A stretch of 64,000 nucleotides of DNA. Origin: Pseudomonas sp. SJZ074 (GTDB lineage Bacteria > Pseudomonadota > Gammaproteobacteria > Pseudomonadales > Pseudomonadaceae). The notes under the pieces are model-generated. The model had not been told where the DNA came from. It saw only the letters and a program-made list of their open reading frames with translations, and ran no database searches. Where the stretch lies: the NCBI RefSeq assembly GCF_007828215.1, contig NZ_VIUE01000002.1, forward strand, positions 372,001-436,000, given 5' to 3'. The position numbers and the translations under genes are program-made. Shown here piece after piece: positions 43,221 through 52,479 of this stretch (positions are counted from its first letter, which is position 1; the number at the start of each line of letters is the position of its first letter).

Positions 43221-44570
43221 TCAGCGGCAGGTGGCCAGAGCGTTATCGAGGGCCTGGACGATCAGGCCGGCCTCCTCGGAGGTGAGGGTCAGCGGCGGCG
43301 ACAGAACGATCTTGTTGCCGATCGGGCGTACCAGCACGCCGCCACGGCGCGCTTCATCGGCAATCCGCGTGGCGAGGCCGGTCGCCGGATCGAGGGGCTG
43401 GCGGGTGGCCTTGTCCGTCACCAGATCCAGGGCGATCATCAGGCCCTTGCCACGCACCTCGCCGACCACCGCGTAGCGTTCGGCCAGCGGCTGTAAGTGC
43501 TCCAGCAACTGGGCACCGATTTTCCCGGCATTGCCCGGCAGATCCTCGGCCTCGACAATGTCCAGCACCGCCAGGGCCGCGGCACAGGCGGTGGGATGCC
43601 CGCTGTAGGTGTAGCCGTGCATGATCACACTGCTGAACCCCGGGCCGTTCTCGATGGCATCGGCGATGCGCTGGTTGAACACCGTGGCGCCCATCGGGAT
43701 GTAACCGGCGGTGATGCCCTTGGCCAGACACAGGACGTCTGGGGCGACACCCCAGCCACGACTGCCGAGCATGCAGCCCGTGCGGCCGAACCCCGTCACC
43801 ACTTCGTCGGCGATCAACAGGATGCCGTGGCGATCGCAGACCTCGCGCAATCTTTTCCAGTAGTTCGCCGGCGGCACGATGACACCGCCCGCCCCCTGCA
43901 CCGGTTCAGCGATCAGCGCCGCGATGGTTTGCGCCCCCAACAATGCGATCTGGTCCTCCAACTGACGGATGCAGTGGACGGTCAGTTCTTCCGGATCGCG
44001 GCAATCCCAAGGGTTGCGATACAGCCACGGCGTGTCGAGCAAATGGCAGCCCGCGAGCAATTGCCCGTGGTTGTAGTGATAGACACCGTTACCGCCCACC
44101 GAGGTGCCGCCCATGTGCACGCCGTGGTAGCCGTTGCGCAATGACAGGAAGCGGGTGCGCCCAGGCTCGCCGCTGGCGATCCAGTACTGGCGGGCCATTT
44201 TCAATGCGGTCTCCACCGCATCCGAACCACCGGCGCTGAACAGCACCCGGGCCATGTTCTCCTGGGCAAACATCGAGATCAGCCGCTCAGCCAGGTCGAA
44301 CACCCGTGGATGGGCGATGCCATCGAAGGTCTGGTAGTACGCCAGTTCGTCCAGTTGCGCAGCAATGGCTGCTTTCACCGAGGCCCGATTGTGGCCCACG
44401 TTGACATTCCACAAACCGCCGACGCCATCGAGCATGCGCTGGCCGTCGATATCGGTGATGTAATTGCCGTCACCCTTGGCGATGATCAGGGTTTTCGAGC
44501 GCTGGGCCGGTGCCGCGGAGCTCATCGGGTGCCAGAATTTCTTCTGCGCTGCCTTGTATTTCTCGTACAT
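43221..44570 (-). CDS. Class III PLP-dependent aminotransferase, module B
   Basis: A 449-residue omega-aminotransferase of the putrescine/taurine:pyruvate kind, typical in length and N-terminus (FWHPMSS, GVGGLWNVNVGHN). The PLP lysine is in CLAKGITAGYIPMGA, the cofactor aspartate in LIADEVVTGFGRTG, and LFSAGGSDAVETALKMAR binds phosphate. It follows the aldehyde dehydrogenase by 11 bp. Such enzymes convert terminal amines to aldehydes. It belongs to the same superfamily as the module A enzyme but a different subgroup. Confidence 0.92.
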   Translation of the reverse strand: MYEKYKAAQKKFWHPMSSAAPAQRSKTLIIAKGDGNYITDIDGQRMLDGVGGLWNVNVGHNRASVKAAIAAQLDELAYYQTFDGIAHPRVFDLAERLISMFAQENMARVLFSAGGSDAVETALKMARQYWIASGEPGRTRFLSLRNGYHGVHMGGTSVGGNGVYHYNHGQLLAGCHLLDTPWLYRNPWDCRDPEELTVHCIRQLEDQIALLGAQTIAALIAEPVQGAGGVIVPPANYWKRLREVCDRHGILLIADEVVTGFGRTGCMLGSRGWGVAPDVLCLAKGITAGYIPMGATVFNQRIADAIENGPGFSSVIMHGYTYSGHPTACAAALAVLDIVEAEDLPGNAGKIGAQLLEHLQPLAERYAVVGEVRGKGLMIALDLVTDKATRQPLDPATGLATRIADEARRGGVLVRPIGNKIVLSPPLTLTSEEAGLIVQALDNALATCR

Positions 44571-44581
44571 GATTCAAGTCC

Positions 44582-46003
44582 TCACTCAGTTTCACGGGTG
44601 CGTACAAACAGCAGTTGCTGGCCGGTGAACTCCAGCAACCCTTCAAGGCCGAACTCGACGCCGAACCCGGACATCTTGCTGCCGCCAAAAGGCGTATTCG
44701 GCTGGATCTGCGCGTGGCAGTTGACCCAGGCCACGCCGCTTTCCAGGCGACTGGCCAAGGCCTGTGCCTGGGCGAGATCACTGCCCCACACCGAGCCCCC
44801 CAGGCCCATGTCGCTGGCATTGGCGCGGCGCAGCACGTCCTCGACGTCCTGATAGGCAATCAGCGGCAGCACCGGACCGAACTGTTCTTCGTCGACCAGG
44901 CGGTGCCCGTCCGTGACATCGGCCACCAGGGTCGGCGGATAGAAAAACCCCGGCCGGTCCAGCCGAGCGCCGCCGCACAACACCCGGCCGCCATGGGCAC
45001 GGGCGTCGGCCACCAGCACCTCGACCAGTTCCAGTTGTTCGAGGTTCTGCACCGGCCCGAAGGTGACGCCGGGTTCCAGGCCATCACCCACCACCTGACG
45101 CACAGCGATCCGCACCAGCGCGTCGGCAAAGGCCTCGTACTGGGATTCGTGTATGTACAGGCGCTTTAGAGCGGCACAGGTCTGCCCCATGTTCAGGAAG
45201 GCCGCCTGGAAAATGTCTTCGGCCACGGCTTCCACCGGGGTGCCGGGCAACACGATGGCGGCGTCATTGCCCCCCAGCTCCAGCGTCAGGCGCTTGAGGT
45301 TGCTCGCGGCGCCGCGCATAACGCTCTGGCCAGTGGCGGTCGAGCCGGTGAAGACGATCTTGTGGATGCCGGCATGGGAGGTGATCGTGCTGCCGAAACC
45401 CTGCTCTCCGGTCACGACGTTGATCACACCCTTGGGCACATGGCGGGCGATGATGTGCACCAGGCTCAGAGTGCTCAACGGCGTGAGGCTGGACGGTTTG
45501 CTGATCACGCAATTGCCGGCCCGCAGCGCCGGCATGATGTGCCAGATGGCGATCATGAACGGCCAGTTCCAAGGCGTTATCGACGCCACCACCCCCAACG
45601 GCTTGCGGTGCAGCTCGATACGCTGGGTCGGGCTTTCTTCCACCCGTTCCACCGGGATCTGCTGTTCGGCGGCGTACCGCGTCCAGGCCACCGCCCCCAT
45701 GACTTCGAAAAGCGCCAGAGCCAGCGGCTTGCCCTGCTCCTGGACAATCAATCGGGCCAGCGCCTCGGCTTGCGCTTCGATGTCCGCAGCGATGCCCAGC
45801 AAGCGCTCCCGCCGATCTTCGTGGGTGCTGTGGCGCCACTCGCTGAAAGCCGCCTGTGCTGCGTCGACCGCCAGGTCCAACTGGGCCAGGGAGCCGGCGG
45901 GGCAGCGGGCGAAGGCGCGGCCGGTGGCCGGGTTGATGACATCGAAGCCACCCTGTTCACCGCTGACCGCAACCCCGTTGATGAGCATTTGATAATCGTG
46001 CAT
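44582..46003 (-). CDS. Aldehyde dehydrogenase, module B
   Basis: A 473-residue aldehyde dehydrogenase: ITPWNWPFMIAIW, general-base Glu in TLELGGNDAAI, nucleophile Cys in GQTCAALKR, then EEQFGPVLPLIAY. The sequence resembles the succinate-semialdehyde/betaine-type branch with an unusually short form. The ATG at 46003 has a GAGAGG site. It lies between the permease and the aminotransferase and would complete amine-to-acid oxidation. Confidence 0.92.
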   Translation of the reverse strand: MHDYQMLINGVAVSGEQGGFDVINPATGRAFARCPAGSLAQLDLAVDAAQAAFSEWRHSTHEDRRERLLGIAADIEAQAEALARLIVQEQGKPLALALFEVMGAVAWTRYAAEQQIPVERVEESPTQRIELHRKPLGVVASITPWNWPFMIAIWHIMPALRAGNCVISKPSSLTPLSTLSLVHIIARHVPKGVINVVTGEQGFGSTITSHAGIHKIVFTGSTATGQSVMRGAASNLKRLTLELGGNDAAIVLPGTPVEAVAEDIFQAAFLNMGQTCAALKRLYIHESQYEAFADALVRIAVRQVVGDGLEPGVTFGPVQNLEQLELVEVLVADARAHGGRVLCGGARLDRPGFFYPPTLVADVTDGHRLVDEEQFGPVLPLIAYQDVEDVLRRANASDMGLGGSVWGSDLAQAQALASRLESGVAWVNCHAQIQPNTPFGGSKMSGFGVEFGLEGLLEFTGQQLLFVRTRETE

Positions 46004-46091
46004 CAGTACCTCTCTTTCGCGCGCGGACGGGCCGGCCCGGACCACGCGGACCGGTATTTTTCGTGAGAATTTGAACAGTGCCGCGTGAGGC

Positions 46092-47540
46092 CTAGAGCTT
46101 GTGGCTGCCCAGCGCCATGAACCGTTCGGGGGAAACCCTGCGCAGCCGGGCCGCCAGGCATACACCGACGATCAGCGCGACGGGGATGATGGCGCAGAGG
46201 GTGTAGGACAGCAGCGTGCTGGCCCCGGTGAGCACATCGAAATGAATCACCGCGAGTGCCAGGACCACCAGCAACGCCAGGCAGGAAAACACCGGTAGGA
46301 TCCGCCCGCGCCAGACGCCGAGCTTCAGTTCCGGGTGGCGCCGGAAGTAGACCACCACCGCCGCCGAGGTCAGCGCCATCAGCAGAATCACGCACAGGGT
46401 CGCCAGGTTGGAGAACCAGGCGAACAGCTGCAGGATCGGGTCGGCATCCAGCGCGGCGAAGATCAGCACCACCACGGCGGCAATCAGGCTTTGCAGCGCC
46501 GAGCCCATGTGCGGGCTCTGGTGGACGCGGTGGGTCGTGCCCAATTGGCGATGCAGCAGGCCGTCACGGCCGATAGCGTAAAAATAGCGGGCTGCGGCGT
46601 TGTGGAACGCCAGCAGCCCGGCGTAAATGCTGACCATGAACAGGATGCGGATGACCTGGGTCAGGTGCGGACCGACAAAGTGATCGGACAGGCCATAGAT
46701 GAACGTGGTCGGGTCCTGTAATGCCTGCAACGTCGGCACGATCTTGTCCGCCCCCACGCCCACCACCATGGCCCACACCGACAAGGCATAGAACCCGCCG
46801 ATCAACAGTACCGAGCTGTAGGTGGCGATGGGAATGGTGCGGTGCGGATCGCGGGCTTCTTCGCCGTAGATGGTGGTGGCTTCGAAGCCGATAAAGGCGG
46901 CGAAACAGAACAACAGACCGATGGACGGCGTACCGCTGAACACATGGCTGCGGTCGAACGAATCGAGATGGATGCCGCTGTCACCGCCGGTCTTGAGAAT
47001 GGCGAAATCCAGGATCAGGATGGCCAGGTATTCGGCGATGACCACCACCGAGAGCACCCGCGCAGAAAGGTCAATCTTGCGATAGCCGAGAATCGCCACG
47101 CTCGCCATGGCCAGCAGCGAATAGCACCACCAGGGCAAGTCGAGGTTGAAGACACTGGCCATCGTGCCGCTGACGACCCCGCCGAACATCCCGTACAGGC
47201 CGACCTGAAGGATGTTATAGGCGAACATTGCCAACACCCCCGCCGCGCCGCCGGCCAGGCCGCCCAGGCCACGGGAAGTAAAGGCGTAGAAGCCGCCCGC
47301 GTTGGTCATGTGCCGGGACATGGCGGTGTATCCCGCCGAGAACGCCAGCAACACCAGCAGGGCCAGGATCAACAAGGCCGGCGTACCGGCACCGTTACCC
47401 AGCATGATGCCGATGGGGAAGCCTCCGGCGATGACACTCAGTGGGCTCGCCGCCGATACCACAAAGAAAATGATGAAGCCGACGCCCAGGGCGCCTCGCT
47501 TCAACTCCGTGGAGCTGCTGATCGGAAAAGATACGCTCAT
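46092..47540 (-). CDS. APC family permease, module B
   Basis: A complete 482-residue transporter with about 12 helices, the APC GFIIFFVVSAASPL first helix and FCFAAFIGFEATTIYGEEARDP in the middle. It is collinear with the partial permease at 1-929 (929 bases without gaps and mostly identical). It is first in the module B operon, 88 bp before the aldehyde dehydrogenase. Its promoter region contains motif sites D and E and is shared with the divergent chemoreceptor. The substrate is probably an amine or amino acid. Confidence 0.93.
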   Translation of the reverse strand: MSVSFPISSSTELKRGALGVGFIIFFVVSAASPLSVIAGGFPIGIMLGNGAGTPALLILALLVLLAFSAGYTAMSRHMTNAGGFYAFTSRGLGGLAGGAAGVLAMFAYNILQVGLYGMFGGVVSGTMASVFNLDLPWWCYSLLAMASVAILGYRKIDLSARVLSVVVIAEYLAILILDFAILKTGGDSGIHLDSFDRSHVFSGTPSIGLLFCFAAFIGFEATTIYGEEARDPHRTIPIATYSSVLLIGGFYALSVWAMVVGVGADKIVPTLQALQDPTTFIYGLSDHFVGPHLTQVIRILFMVSIYAGLLAFHNAAARYFYAIGRDGLLHRQLGTTHRVHQSPHMGSALQSLIAAVVVLIFAALDADPILQLFAWFSNLATLCVILLMALTSAAVVVYFRRHPELKLGVWRGRILPVFSCLALLVVLALAVIHFDVLTGASTLLSYTLCAIIPVALIVGVCLAARLRRVSPERFMALGSHKL

Positions 47541-47653
47541 TTTTTTAACCTTATTGTATGAGGCCGCTGTTGCAGATCGGGCACGCCAGACTCACCGCTG
47601 CGCACAGGCTTGTTGTGTGTTGCCGGATCGATGCTATGCCCTCGCCAAAACCG

Positions 47654-47673
47654 TTCGCTATCCCAAATCGGCA
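47654..47673 (-). promoter_or_regulatory. Shared operator-like motif, site D
   Basis: Read on the minus strand: TGCCGATTTGGGATAGCGAA, 114 bp upstream of the permease B start, at nearly the same distance as site A from permease A. Confidence 0.6.
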
Positions 47674-47731
47674 GCATCGGGAGCTGCGCCCCAAAGTGGA
47701 GCGGCCGCGATGTCCGATGCTCGGCAGTAGC

Positions 47732-47751
47732 TGCCGATTCGGGCTAACGGC
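47732..47751 (+). promoter_or_regulatory. Shared operator-like motif, site E
   Basis: TGCCGATTCGGGCTAACGGC, 149 bp upstream of the chemoreceptor start. It differs from site F (2245) at one base of 20 and is inverted relative to site D. Confidence 0.6.
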
Positions 47752-47899
47752 GCCGACATCGCGTCCGGCAAGATGACCTCGCCCGCCCTTGAACCAGGTC
47801 CGGGTACCCCACAATAACAATCAGGCGGGACGCGCCCTTCCAACGCCAACCCAGGCCTTGGCTGCGTGCGATCTGAAGCCTCCAGCAGGAAGTCCCGGC

Positions 47900-49951
47900 A
47901 TGTTCTTCGCGCGTCTCAGTATTCAGTGGCGGATCACGCTCTTGAGTGGGCTGTCCCTCCTGGCCGTCGTCGGCGCATTGACCGGCGCTTCCCTTTACCA
48001 GAATCAGCAAAGTGCCCAATTGTTGAAGCACCAGAGCAGTCTGTTGCTGGGCCAGTCAGCCCTGGAACGCCTGGAGGCCCAGGCCCTCGCCCACGGCCAG
48101 CGGGTTGAGCGTTTCTTCAACGAAACAGCGTTGTACGGGGAAGGATTCAGCCAAGAGGTTCTTCAGTTGCGTACCCAGGCCCTGGACGGACGATTGACCG
48201 CCACACAACTGCGCCAGGCGTTGATCGGCGCCACCCGCCAGGCCCTGCTCAAGCGGGAAAAGATCCTCGGGCTGTACGTCGTGTTGTTGCCTGGCGCGCT
48301 GGCCGGGGACGATGCCGGTTTCTCCGGCCAGCGAGACCTGGCCGGGAACGAAAAAGGTCGCTTTGCCTTGTATTGGTCGCAAAGCCAGCCGGGACAACTG
48401 GTCCAGGAAGTGCTCAGCGAAGCCCAGATCGTGGCCAACAATGCCCCGCCGGGCAGCGAGCCGGGGAACGCCTGGTACTTCTGCCCACAGACCGAGCGGC
48501 GCACCTGCGTGACGGAACCCTACGAGGTCGAAGTCGAGGGCCGGAAAACCCTCATGAGCAGTATCTCGGTGCCGCTGATGGACAAGGGACAAGCCATCGG
48601 CGTCGTGGGCATGGACATCAGCCTCGACACCCTGCAGAAACTCGCCGCCACCTTGGCCGATGACTTGTATCCAGGCCATAGCGAGATCAGCATCCTGTCC
48701 CCATCGGGCCAACTAGCCGGCCACAGCGGCAGCGTGTCGGACACCTCCGTCGACGTGCGCCAGAGCGTGCAGACCGTCGCGAACGGCGCCCCCTGGCAGT
48801 TGCAGATACGCGTTCCCGAGGCGCTGGTGCAGGCGCCGGCGTTGCAGATGCAGGCGCAGTTGGATGAAAGGCAACAATACGCCAACTGGGTCAATCTCGG
48901 CTTGGGCCTGCTGGCCGGCGGCCTGGGCTTGTCACTCATCTGGCTGACCGCCTACGGCGTGACCCGGCCGCTGCTGAGCGTCGCCGAGATGCTCAACGCC
49001 ATTGTCGAAGGCGATGGCGACCTCACCCGGCGCCTGCCCGACGACCGCAGCGACGAGCTGGGCCAGCTGGCCAATGGGTTCAACCGCTTCCTGGCCAAAC
49101 TGCAACCTATCATTCGCGATATCCAGCAGGCATCCCAGGACACCCGTAACACCGCCGATACCTCCTCCCAGGTGGCCCAGGAAGTGAGCACGGGCATGTC
49201 CAGGCAATACCGGGATGTCGAACTGGCTGCTACCGCCCTGCATGAGATGAGCGCCAGCGCCCAGGAAGTCGCCCGGCATTCCCATCAGGCGGCGGATGCG
49301 GCCACTCGCGCCGAAAGTGCCAGCCGCTCCGGACGCGCCCTGTTCGCCACCGCGGTCAGCAGTATCGGAACCCTTGATCAAAGCCTCGAAACCACCCTCG
49401 GCCAAGTGCAGACCCTGGCCGACAACAGCCAGCAGATCACCCAGGTGCTGGACGTGATCTGCGCCATCGCCCAGCAAACCAACCTGCTGGCCCTCAACGC
49501 TGCGATTGAAGCGGCCAGGGCCGGCGAACAGGGGCGCGGCTTCGCGGTGGTGGCAGACGAAGTCCGACACCTGGCCAGCAACACCCAGAATTCGGTGGAA
49601 CACATCCGCAGGGTAATCGAGGCGCTGCAACAGCTAAGTCAACAGGTCGTGCACAACACCCAACTCAGCCGTGAGCTGGCCAGGGGTAGCGTGGCTCAAG
49701 TGGAACAGACCCATGTCGCGTTACAGCACATCAGCGACGCCGTGGAAGTGATCGAGCAAATGAACCTGCAAATCGCTAGCGCGGCCCTGGAACAAAGCTC
49801 AGTGGTCGAAGACATCAGCCATCGCGTCAGCGACATCCGCACGATCAGCGAAACGTTGACCAGCCGGATGCAGGACGCTTCGCAAGCCAGCCTTCAGCTC
49901 TATGAAATGGCGAACCATCAGCAGCAACGGGTGGGGCACTTCCGCACCTGA
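47900..49951 (+). CDS. Methyl-accepting chemotaxis protein with double-Cache sensor
   Basis: A 683-residue chemoreceptor. TM1 is at about residues 12-32, then a large periplasmic double-Cache domain ([32 protein letters not shown]) to about residue 330. TM2 ([18 protein letters not shown]), a HAMP domain ([25 protein letters not shown]) and the signalling hairpin tip [20 protein letters not shown] follow. AGGAAG supports the ATG at 47900. The W-Y and late Asp of amino-acid dCache sites are seen, but the usual Arg before Trp-Tyr is absent. No C-terminal methylation pentapeptide is present. The shared promoter with permease B suggests it senses that transporter's substrate. Confidence 0.9.
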   Translation: MFFARLSIQWRITLLSGLSLLAVVGALTGASLYQNQQSAQLLKHQSSLLLGQSALERLEAQALAHGQRVERFFNETALYGEGFSQEVLQLRTQALDGRLTATQLRQALIGATRQALLKREKILGLYVVLLPGALAGDDAGFSGQRDLAGNEKGRFALYWSQSQPGQLVQEVLSEAQIVANNAPPGSEPGNAWYFCPQTERRTCVTEPYEVEVEGRKTLMSSISVPLMDKGQAIGVVGMDISLDTLQKLAATLADDLYPGHSEISILSPSGQLAGHSGSVSDTSVDVRQSVQTVANGAPWQLQIRVPEALVQAPALQMQAQLDERQQYANWVNLGLGLLAGGLGLSLIWLTAYGVTRPLLSVAEMLNAIVEGDGDLTRRLPDDRSDELGQLANGFNRFLAKLQPIIRDIQQASQDTRNTADTSSQVAQEVSTGMSRQYRDVELAATALHEMSASAQEVARHSHQAADAATRAESASRSGRALFATAVSSIGTLDQSLETTLGQVQTLADNSQQITQVLDVICAIAQQTNLLALNAAIEAARAGEQGRGFAVVADEVRHLASNTQNSVEHIRRVIEALQQLSQQVVHNTQLSRELARGSVAQVEQTHVALQHISDAVEVIEQMNLQIASAALEQSSVVEDISHRVSDIRTISETLTSRMQDASQASLQLYEMANHQQQRVGHFRT

Positions 49952-49961
49952 GCCATCATCA

Positions 49962-50091
49962 CTAGAGCCTAAATAGCTGCCCCATGGCCTTGCCCAACAG
50001 GGCCACCGCCTCATCGGTCTCGCCATCGGGCGAACGCATGAACACCACCTCATACTCCGGGATGACCGGCAAGCCCGGCAGCGAGCGACTT
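49962..50091 (-). pseudogene. C-terminal remnant of a LysR-type regulator
   Basis: The minus strand to TAG at 49964-49962 reads SLPGLPVIPEYEVVFMRSPDG, then ETDEAVALLGKAMGQLFRL, which looks like the last ~40 residues of a LysR effector domain. It has no start and joins the 3' end of the DeoR gene directly. Most of the regulator gene was lost. Confidence 0.6.
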
Positions 50092-50869
50092 AACGAGACG
50101 CCGTCACGACATTGGAAATCCGGCTGAAGAACGGCTCCAGGCGCTCGCGCGGCGCATCGTGCTCAACCACCAGGGCAGAAACTTCAGCACATGCGGCCAC
50201 CTGATAGTGCGCAACGCTGGAGAGTTTTTCGTTGGTCACCGCCACGACCACCTGGCCACTCGCCGCGACAACCGCGCGCTTGAACTCGGCGTCGTCCAGG
50301 CCGAAGGCGGTAATGCCGTTGTCCGGGTCGATGGCGCAGGCGCCGAGAAAGCACAGGTCGAAACTGAACTGCCGGAGCTGCTGTGCCGCGGCCAGCCCGA
50401 TTGCGCCGCCTGCAACAGGGTTCAAGCGCCCGCCCAGCACGATGACCTCGGCGCGAGGCAACTTCATCAGTTGCACCGCAATCAGCGGCGAGTTGGTCGT
50501 GACGGTGAATTGGAGCTGGGGGTCAATGGCGCAGGCAATGGCCAGGTTGGTGGATCCGGCATCGATAAAGATGTGCTGCCCGCTGCTTAGCAACGCGGCG
50601 GCGGTCTGGCCGAGGTTGGTCTTGCGCCCGGCATCCTGCCTGACGCGAACGTCTATCGGTCGCTCAGCCGCGGGCAGGAGGATGGCGCCACCGTAGACGC
50701 GTTTGCATAGCCCGGCCGCCGCCAACGCACCCAGGTCGCGTCGGATCGAGTGCTCGGAGACATTCAGTTCACTGGCCAGATCGGCCGCAATCACACGGCC
50801 ATATCGAGCAAGGCGTTCGCTGATCAACTGCTGGCGTTCGCCGGGAAATACATCGTTAGGTGAGTTCAT
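50090..50869 (-). CDS. DeoR/GlpR family transcriptional regulator
   Basis: A 259-residue DeoR regulator. The N-terminal HTH is at about residues 8-55 (ERQQLISERLARYGRVIAADLASELNVSEHSIRRDLGALAAAG). The sugar-phosphate-sensing domain follows (IDAGSTNLAIA, VTTNSPLIAVQL, VIVLGGRLNP, FLGACAIDPDNGITAFGLDDAEFKRAVV). The ATG at 50869 is used; the extension upstream opens only with TTG. No sugar operon lies next to it, so its targets are elsewhere. The upstream GAGCA/TGCTC repeats are a likely self-binding site. Confidence 0.9.
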   Translation of the reverse strand: MNSPNDVFPGERQQLISERLARYGRVIAADLASELNVSEHSIRRDLGALAAAGLCKRVYGGAILLPAAERPIDVRVRQDAGRKTNLGQTAAALLSSGQHIFIDAGSTNLAIACAIDPQLQFTVTTNSPLIAVQLMKLPRAEVIVLGGRLNPVAGGAIGLAAAQQLRQFSFDLCFLGACAIDPDNGITAFGLDDAEFKRAVVAASGQVVVAVTNEKLSSVAHYQVAACAEVSALVVEHDAPRERLEPFFSRISNVVTASR

Positions 50870-50890
50870 AGGTTCATAACCTGCATAAAC

Positions 50891-50915
50891 GAGCACCAAT
50901 GCTCATAATCGAGCA
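50891..50915. promoter_or_regulatory. GAGCA/TGCTC repeat array upstream of the DeoR gene
   Basis: Three alternating arms: GAGCA (50891-50895), TGCTC (50900-50904), GAGCA (50911-50915), giving two overlapping inverted repeats with 4- and 6-bp spacers, 22-46 bp before the DeoR start. Likely DeoR operator. Confidence 0.5.
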
Positions 50916-51004
50916 AGCATGCCGCGTATGCTTCGGGTCGTCAAACCGCCGATTCGAATTGCTGTGTGTCTTCGCAAAATAATCGAAACGAGCGACTGCG
51001 CCAG

Positions 51005-51014
51005 GGGTCTAGAC
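51005..51014. promoter_or_regulatory. Palindrome GGTCTAGACC upstream of the small membrane protein
   Basis: Perfect 10-bp palindrome 30 bp before the 28-residue gene, matching the core of amino-sugar GntR (DasR/NagR/NagQ) sites, TGGTCTAGACCA. Could be coincidental. Confidence 0.35.
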
Positions 51015-51043
51015 CATTAAGCCCATTCGATGAGAGCTCTACC

Positions 51044-51130
51044 ATGTTGAAATTTCTTGGCAGTACCGTTGGCATTATTTTCCTGATCGGCCTGATCGTG
51101 GTCATCGCGTTACTCAAGTTCATCTTCTGA
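51044..51130 (+). CDS. 28-residue single-helix membrane protein
   Basis: ATG-to-TGA frame of 29 codons encoding MLKFLGSTVGIIFLIGLIVV then IALLKFIF. It is one uninterrupted membrane helix flanked by Lys on both sides. The codon choices (GGC, CTG, ATC) match the host's real genes. The ribosome site is weak (GATGAGAG). It stands alone between the DeoR gene and the REP array. Small hydrophobic proteins like this occur in Pseudomonas as regulators or subunits of membrane complexes; no partner is evident here. Confidence 0.6.
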   Translation: MLKFLGSTVGIIFLIGLIVVIALLKFIF

Positions 51131-51173
51131 GTGAAACAGGCTGTTCAAGGCAAGATGCCTGCAAGCCGATAGG

Positions 51174-51676
51174 CCGCCATCGCGAGCAGGCTCGCTCCCA
51201 CAGGGGGCTGTGGCGTATGCAAAGGCTGCGTGCACCGCAAATCCAGTGTGGGAGCGGGCTTGCTCGCGAAAGCGGTGCGTCTGCCATAGGGATGTTGAAT
51301 TGTGCCGACGTCTTCGCGAGCAAGCCCGCTCCCACTGGGGTCTGTGGCGTATGCAAAGGCTGCGTGCGCCGAAGATCCAGTGTGGGAGCGAGCCTGCTCG
51401 CGAAAGCGGTGTGTCTGCCATAGGGATGTTGACTGTGCCGACGTCTTCGCGAGCAAGCCCGCTCCCACTGGGGTCTGTGGCGTATGCAAAGGCTGCGTGC
51501 GCCGAAGATCCAGTGTGGGAGCGGGCTTGCTCGCGAAAGCGGTGTGTCTGCCATAGGGATGTTGACTGTGCCGACGTCTTCGCGAGCAAGCCCGCTCTCC
51601 CACAGGGGGCTGTGGCGTATGCAAAGGCTGCGTGCACCGAAGATCCAGTGTGGGAGCGAGCCTGCTCGCGATGGCG
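51174..51676. repeat. Tandem REP/REPIN array, ~134-bp units
   Basis: Eight REP elements of the TGTGGGAGCGGGCTTGCTCG type alternate in orientation. Unit starts at 51246, 51380, 51513 and 51648 give a period of 133-135 bp. Each full unit has a forward REP, a ~46-bp core (AAAGCGGTGTGTCTGCCATA...), an inverted REP and a ~46-bp spacer (TCTGTGGCGTATGCAAAGGC...). The array ends are themselves an exact 27-bp inverted repeat (GCCATCGCGAGCAGGCTCGC... and its complement). Frames read across it are artefacts. No RAYT transposase gene is in the window. Confidence 0.9.
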
Positions 51677-51692
51677 TCCGCCAGGGCGCCGC

Positions 51693-52466
51693 TTACTTGT
51701 CCTGGAACTCCGGCGTCCGCTTGGCCACGAAGGCCGCCATGCCTTCCTTCTGATCCTGGGTCGCGAATGCTGCGTGGAACACGCGGCGCTCGAAACGCAC
51801 GCCTTCGGACAGGCTCACTTCAAACGCACGGTTGACGCTTTCCTTGACCATCATGCTGATCGGCACCGACTTGGACGCGATCAGTGCAGCGGTTTTCAGG
51901 GCGTCTTCCAGCAACTCGTCGGCCGGTACGATCCGCGCCACGATGCCGCAACGCTCCGCCTCCACCGCGTCGATAAAACGCCCGGTCAGGCACATTTCCA
52001 TGGCCTTGGCCTTGCCCACCGCACGGGTCAGGCGCTGGGTGCCGCCCATGCCCGGCAGGACGCCGAGGTTGACTTCCGGCTGGCCGAACCTGGCGCTGTC
52101 GCCGGCCAGGATGAAGTCGCACATCAAAGCCAGTTCACAGCCGCCACCCAGAGCGAAGCCGTTCACCGCCGCGATGATCGGCTTGCGGCGGTTGGCCACG
52201 CGGTCGCTGTCGCTGAACAGGTCGTCGAGGTAGATCTGCGGATAGGTCAGCTCGGCCATTTCCTTGATGTCGGCCCCGGCGGCGAAGGCTTTCTTCGAGC
52301 CGGTCAGCACGATGCAGCCGATCTTCGGGTCCGCCTCAAGGCTGTCCAGCGCGTGATTCAACTCGCTGACGATCTGCGCGTTCAAGGCGTTCAGCGCCTG
52401 GGGACGGTTGAGGGTGATCAGGCCGACGCGGTCCTTGATTTCCAACAAAATCGTTTCGTAACTCAT
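51693..52466 (-). CDS. Enoyl-CoA hydratase (FadB1x-like)
   Basis: A 257-residue crotonase. It has the oxyanion segment [11 protein letters not shown], both catalytic glutamates in [11 protein letters not shown] and [20 protein letters not shown], and the C-terminal [17 protein letters not shown]. It hydrates short trans-2-enoyl-CoA. It is last in a five-gene operon whose order matches KT2440 PP_2213-PP_2217 (from memory), where this gene is called fadB1x. It is 13 bp after the acyl-CoA dehydrogenase. Confidence 0.93.
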   Translation of the reverse strand: MSYETILLEIKDRVGLITLNRPQALNALNAQIVSELNHALDSLEADPKIGCIVLTGSKKAFAAGADIKEMAELTYPQIYLDDLFSDSDRVANRRKPIIAAVNGFALGGGCELALMCDFILAGDSARFGQPEVNLGVLPGMGGTQRLTRAVGKAKAMEMCLTGRFIDAVEAERCGIVARIVPADELLEDALKTAALIASKSVPISMMVKESVNRAFEVSLSEGVRFERRVFHAAFATQDQKEGMAAFVAKRTPEFQDK

Positions 52467-52479
52467 GCAGGACTCCTGT

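Larger units (their letters stand above)
47541..47899. other. Divergent promoter region of permease B and the chemoreceptor
   Basis: 359 bp without a gene. Part of it (about 47600-47670) is a paralogue of 1000-1070 upstream of permease A (shared CGATCCTATGCC/CGATGCTATGCC and CCCAAATCGG). It holds the inverted motif pair at 47654-47673 and 47732-47751 joined by a perfect 10-bp inverted repeat (47666-47675 with 47730-47739). Confidence 0.7.

Noticed and set aside
51174..51676. Repeat array considered as CRISPR
   Set aside because: Repeats alternate in orientation, spacers are copies of each other and no cas genes are present; it fits REPINs.
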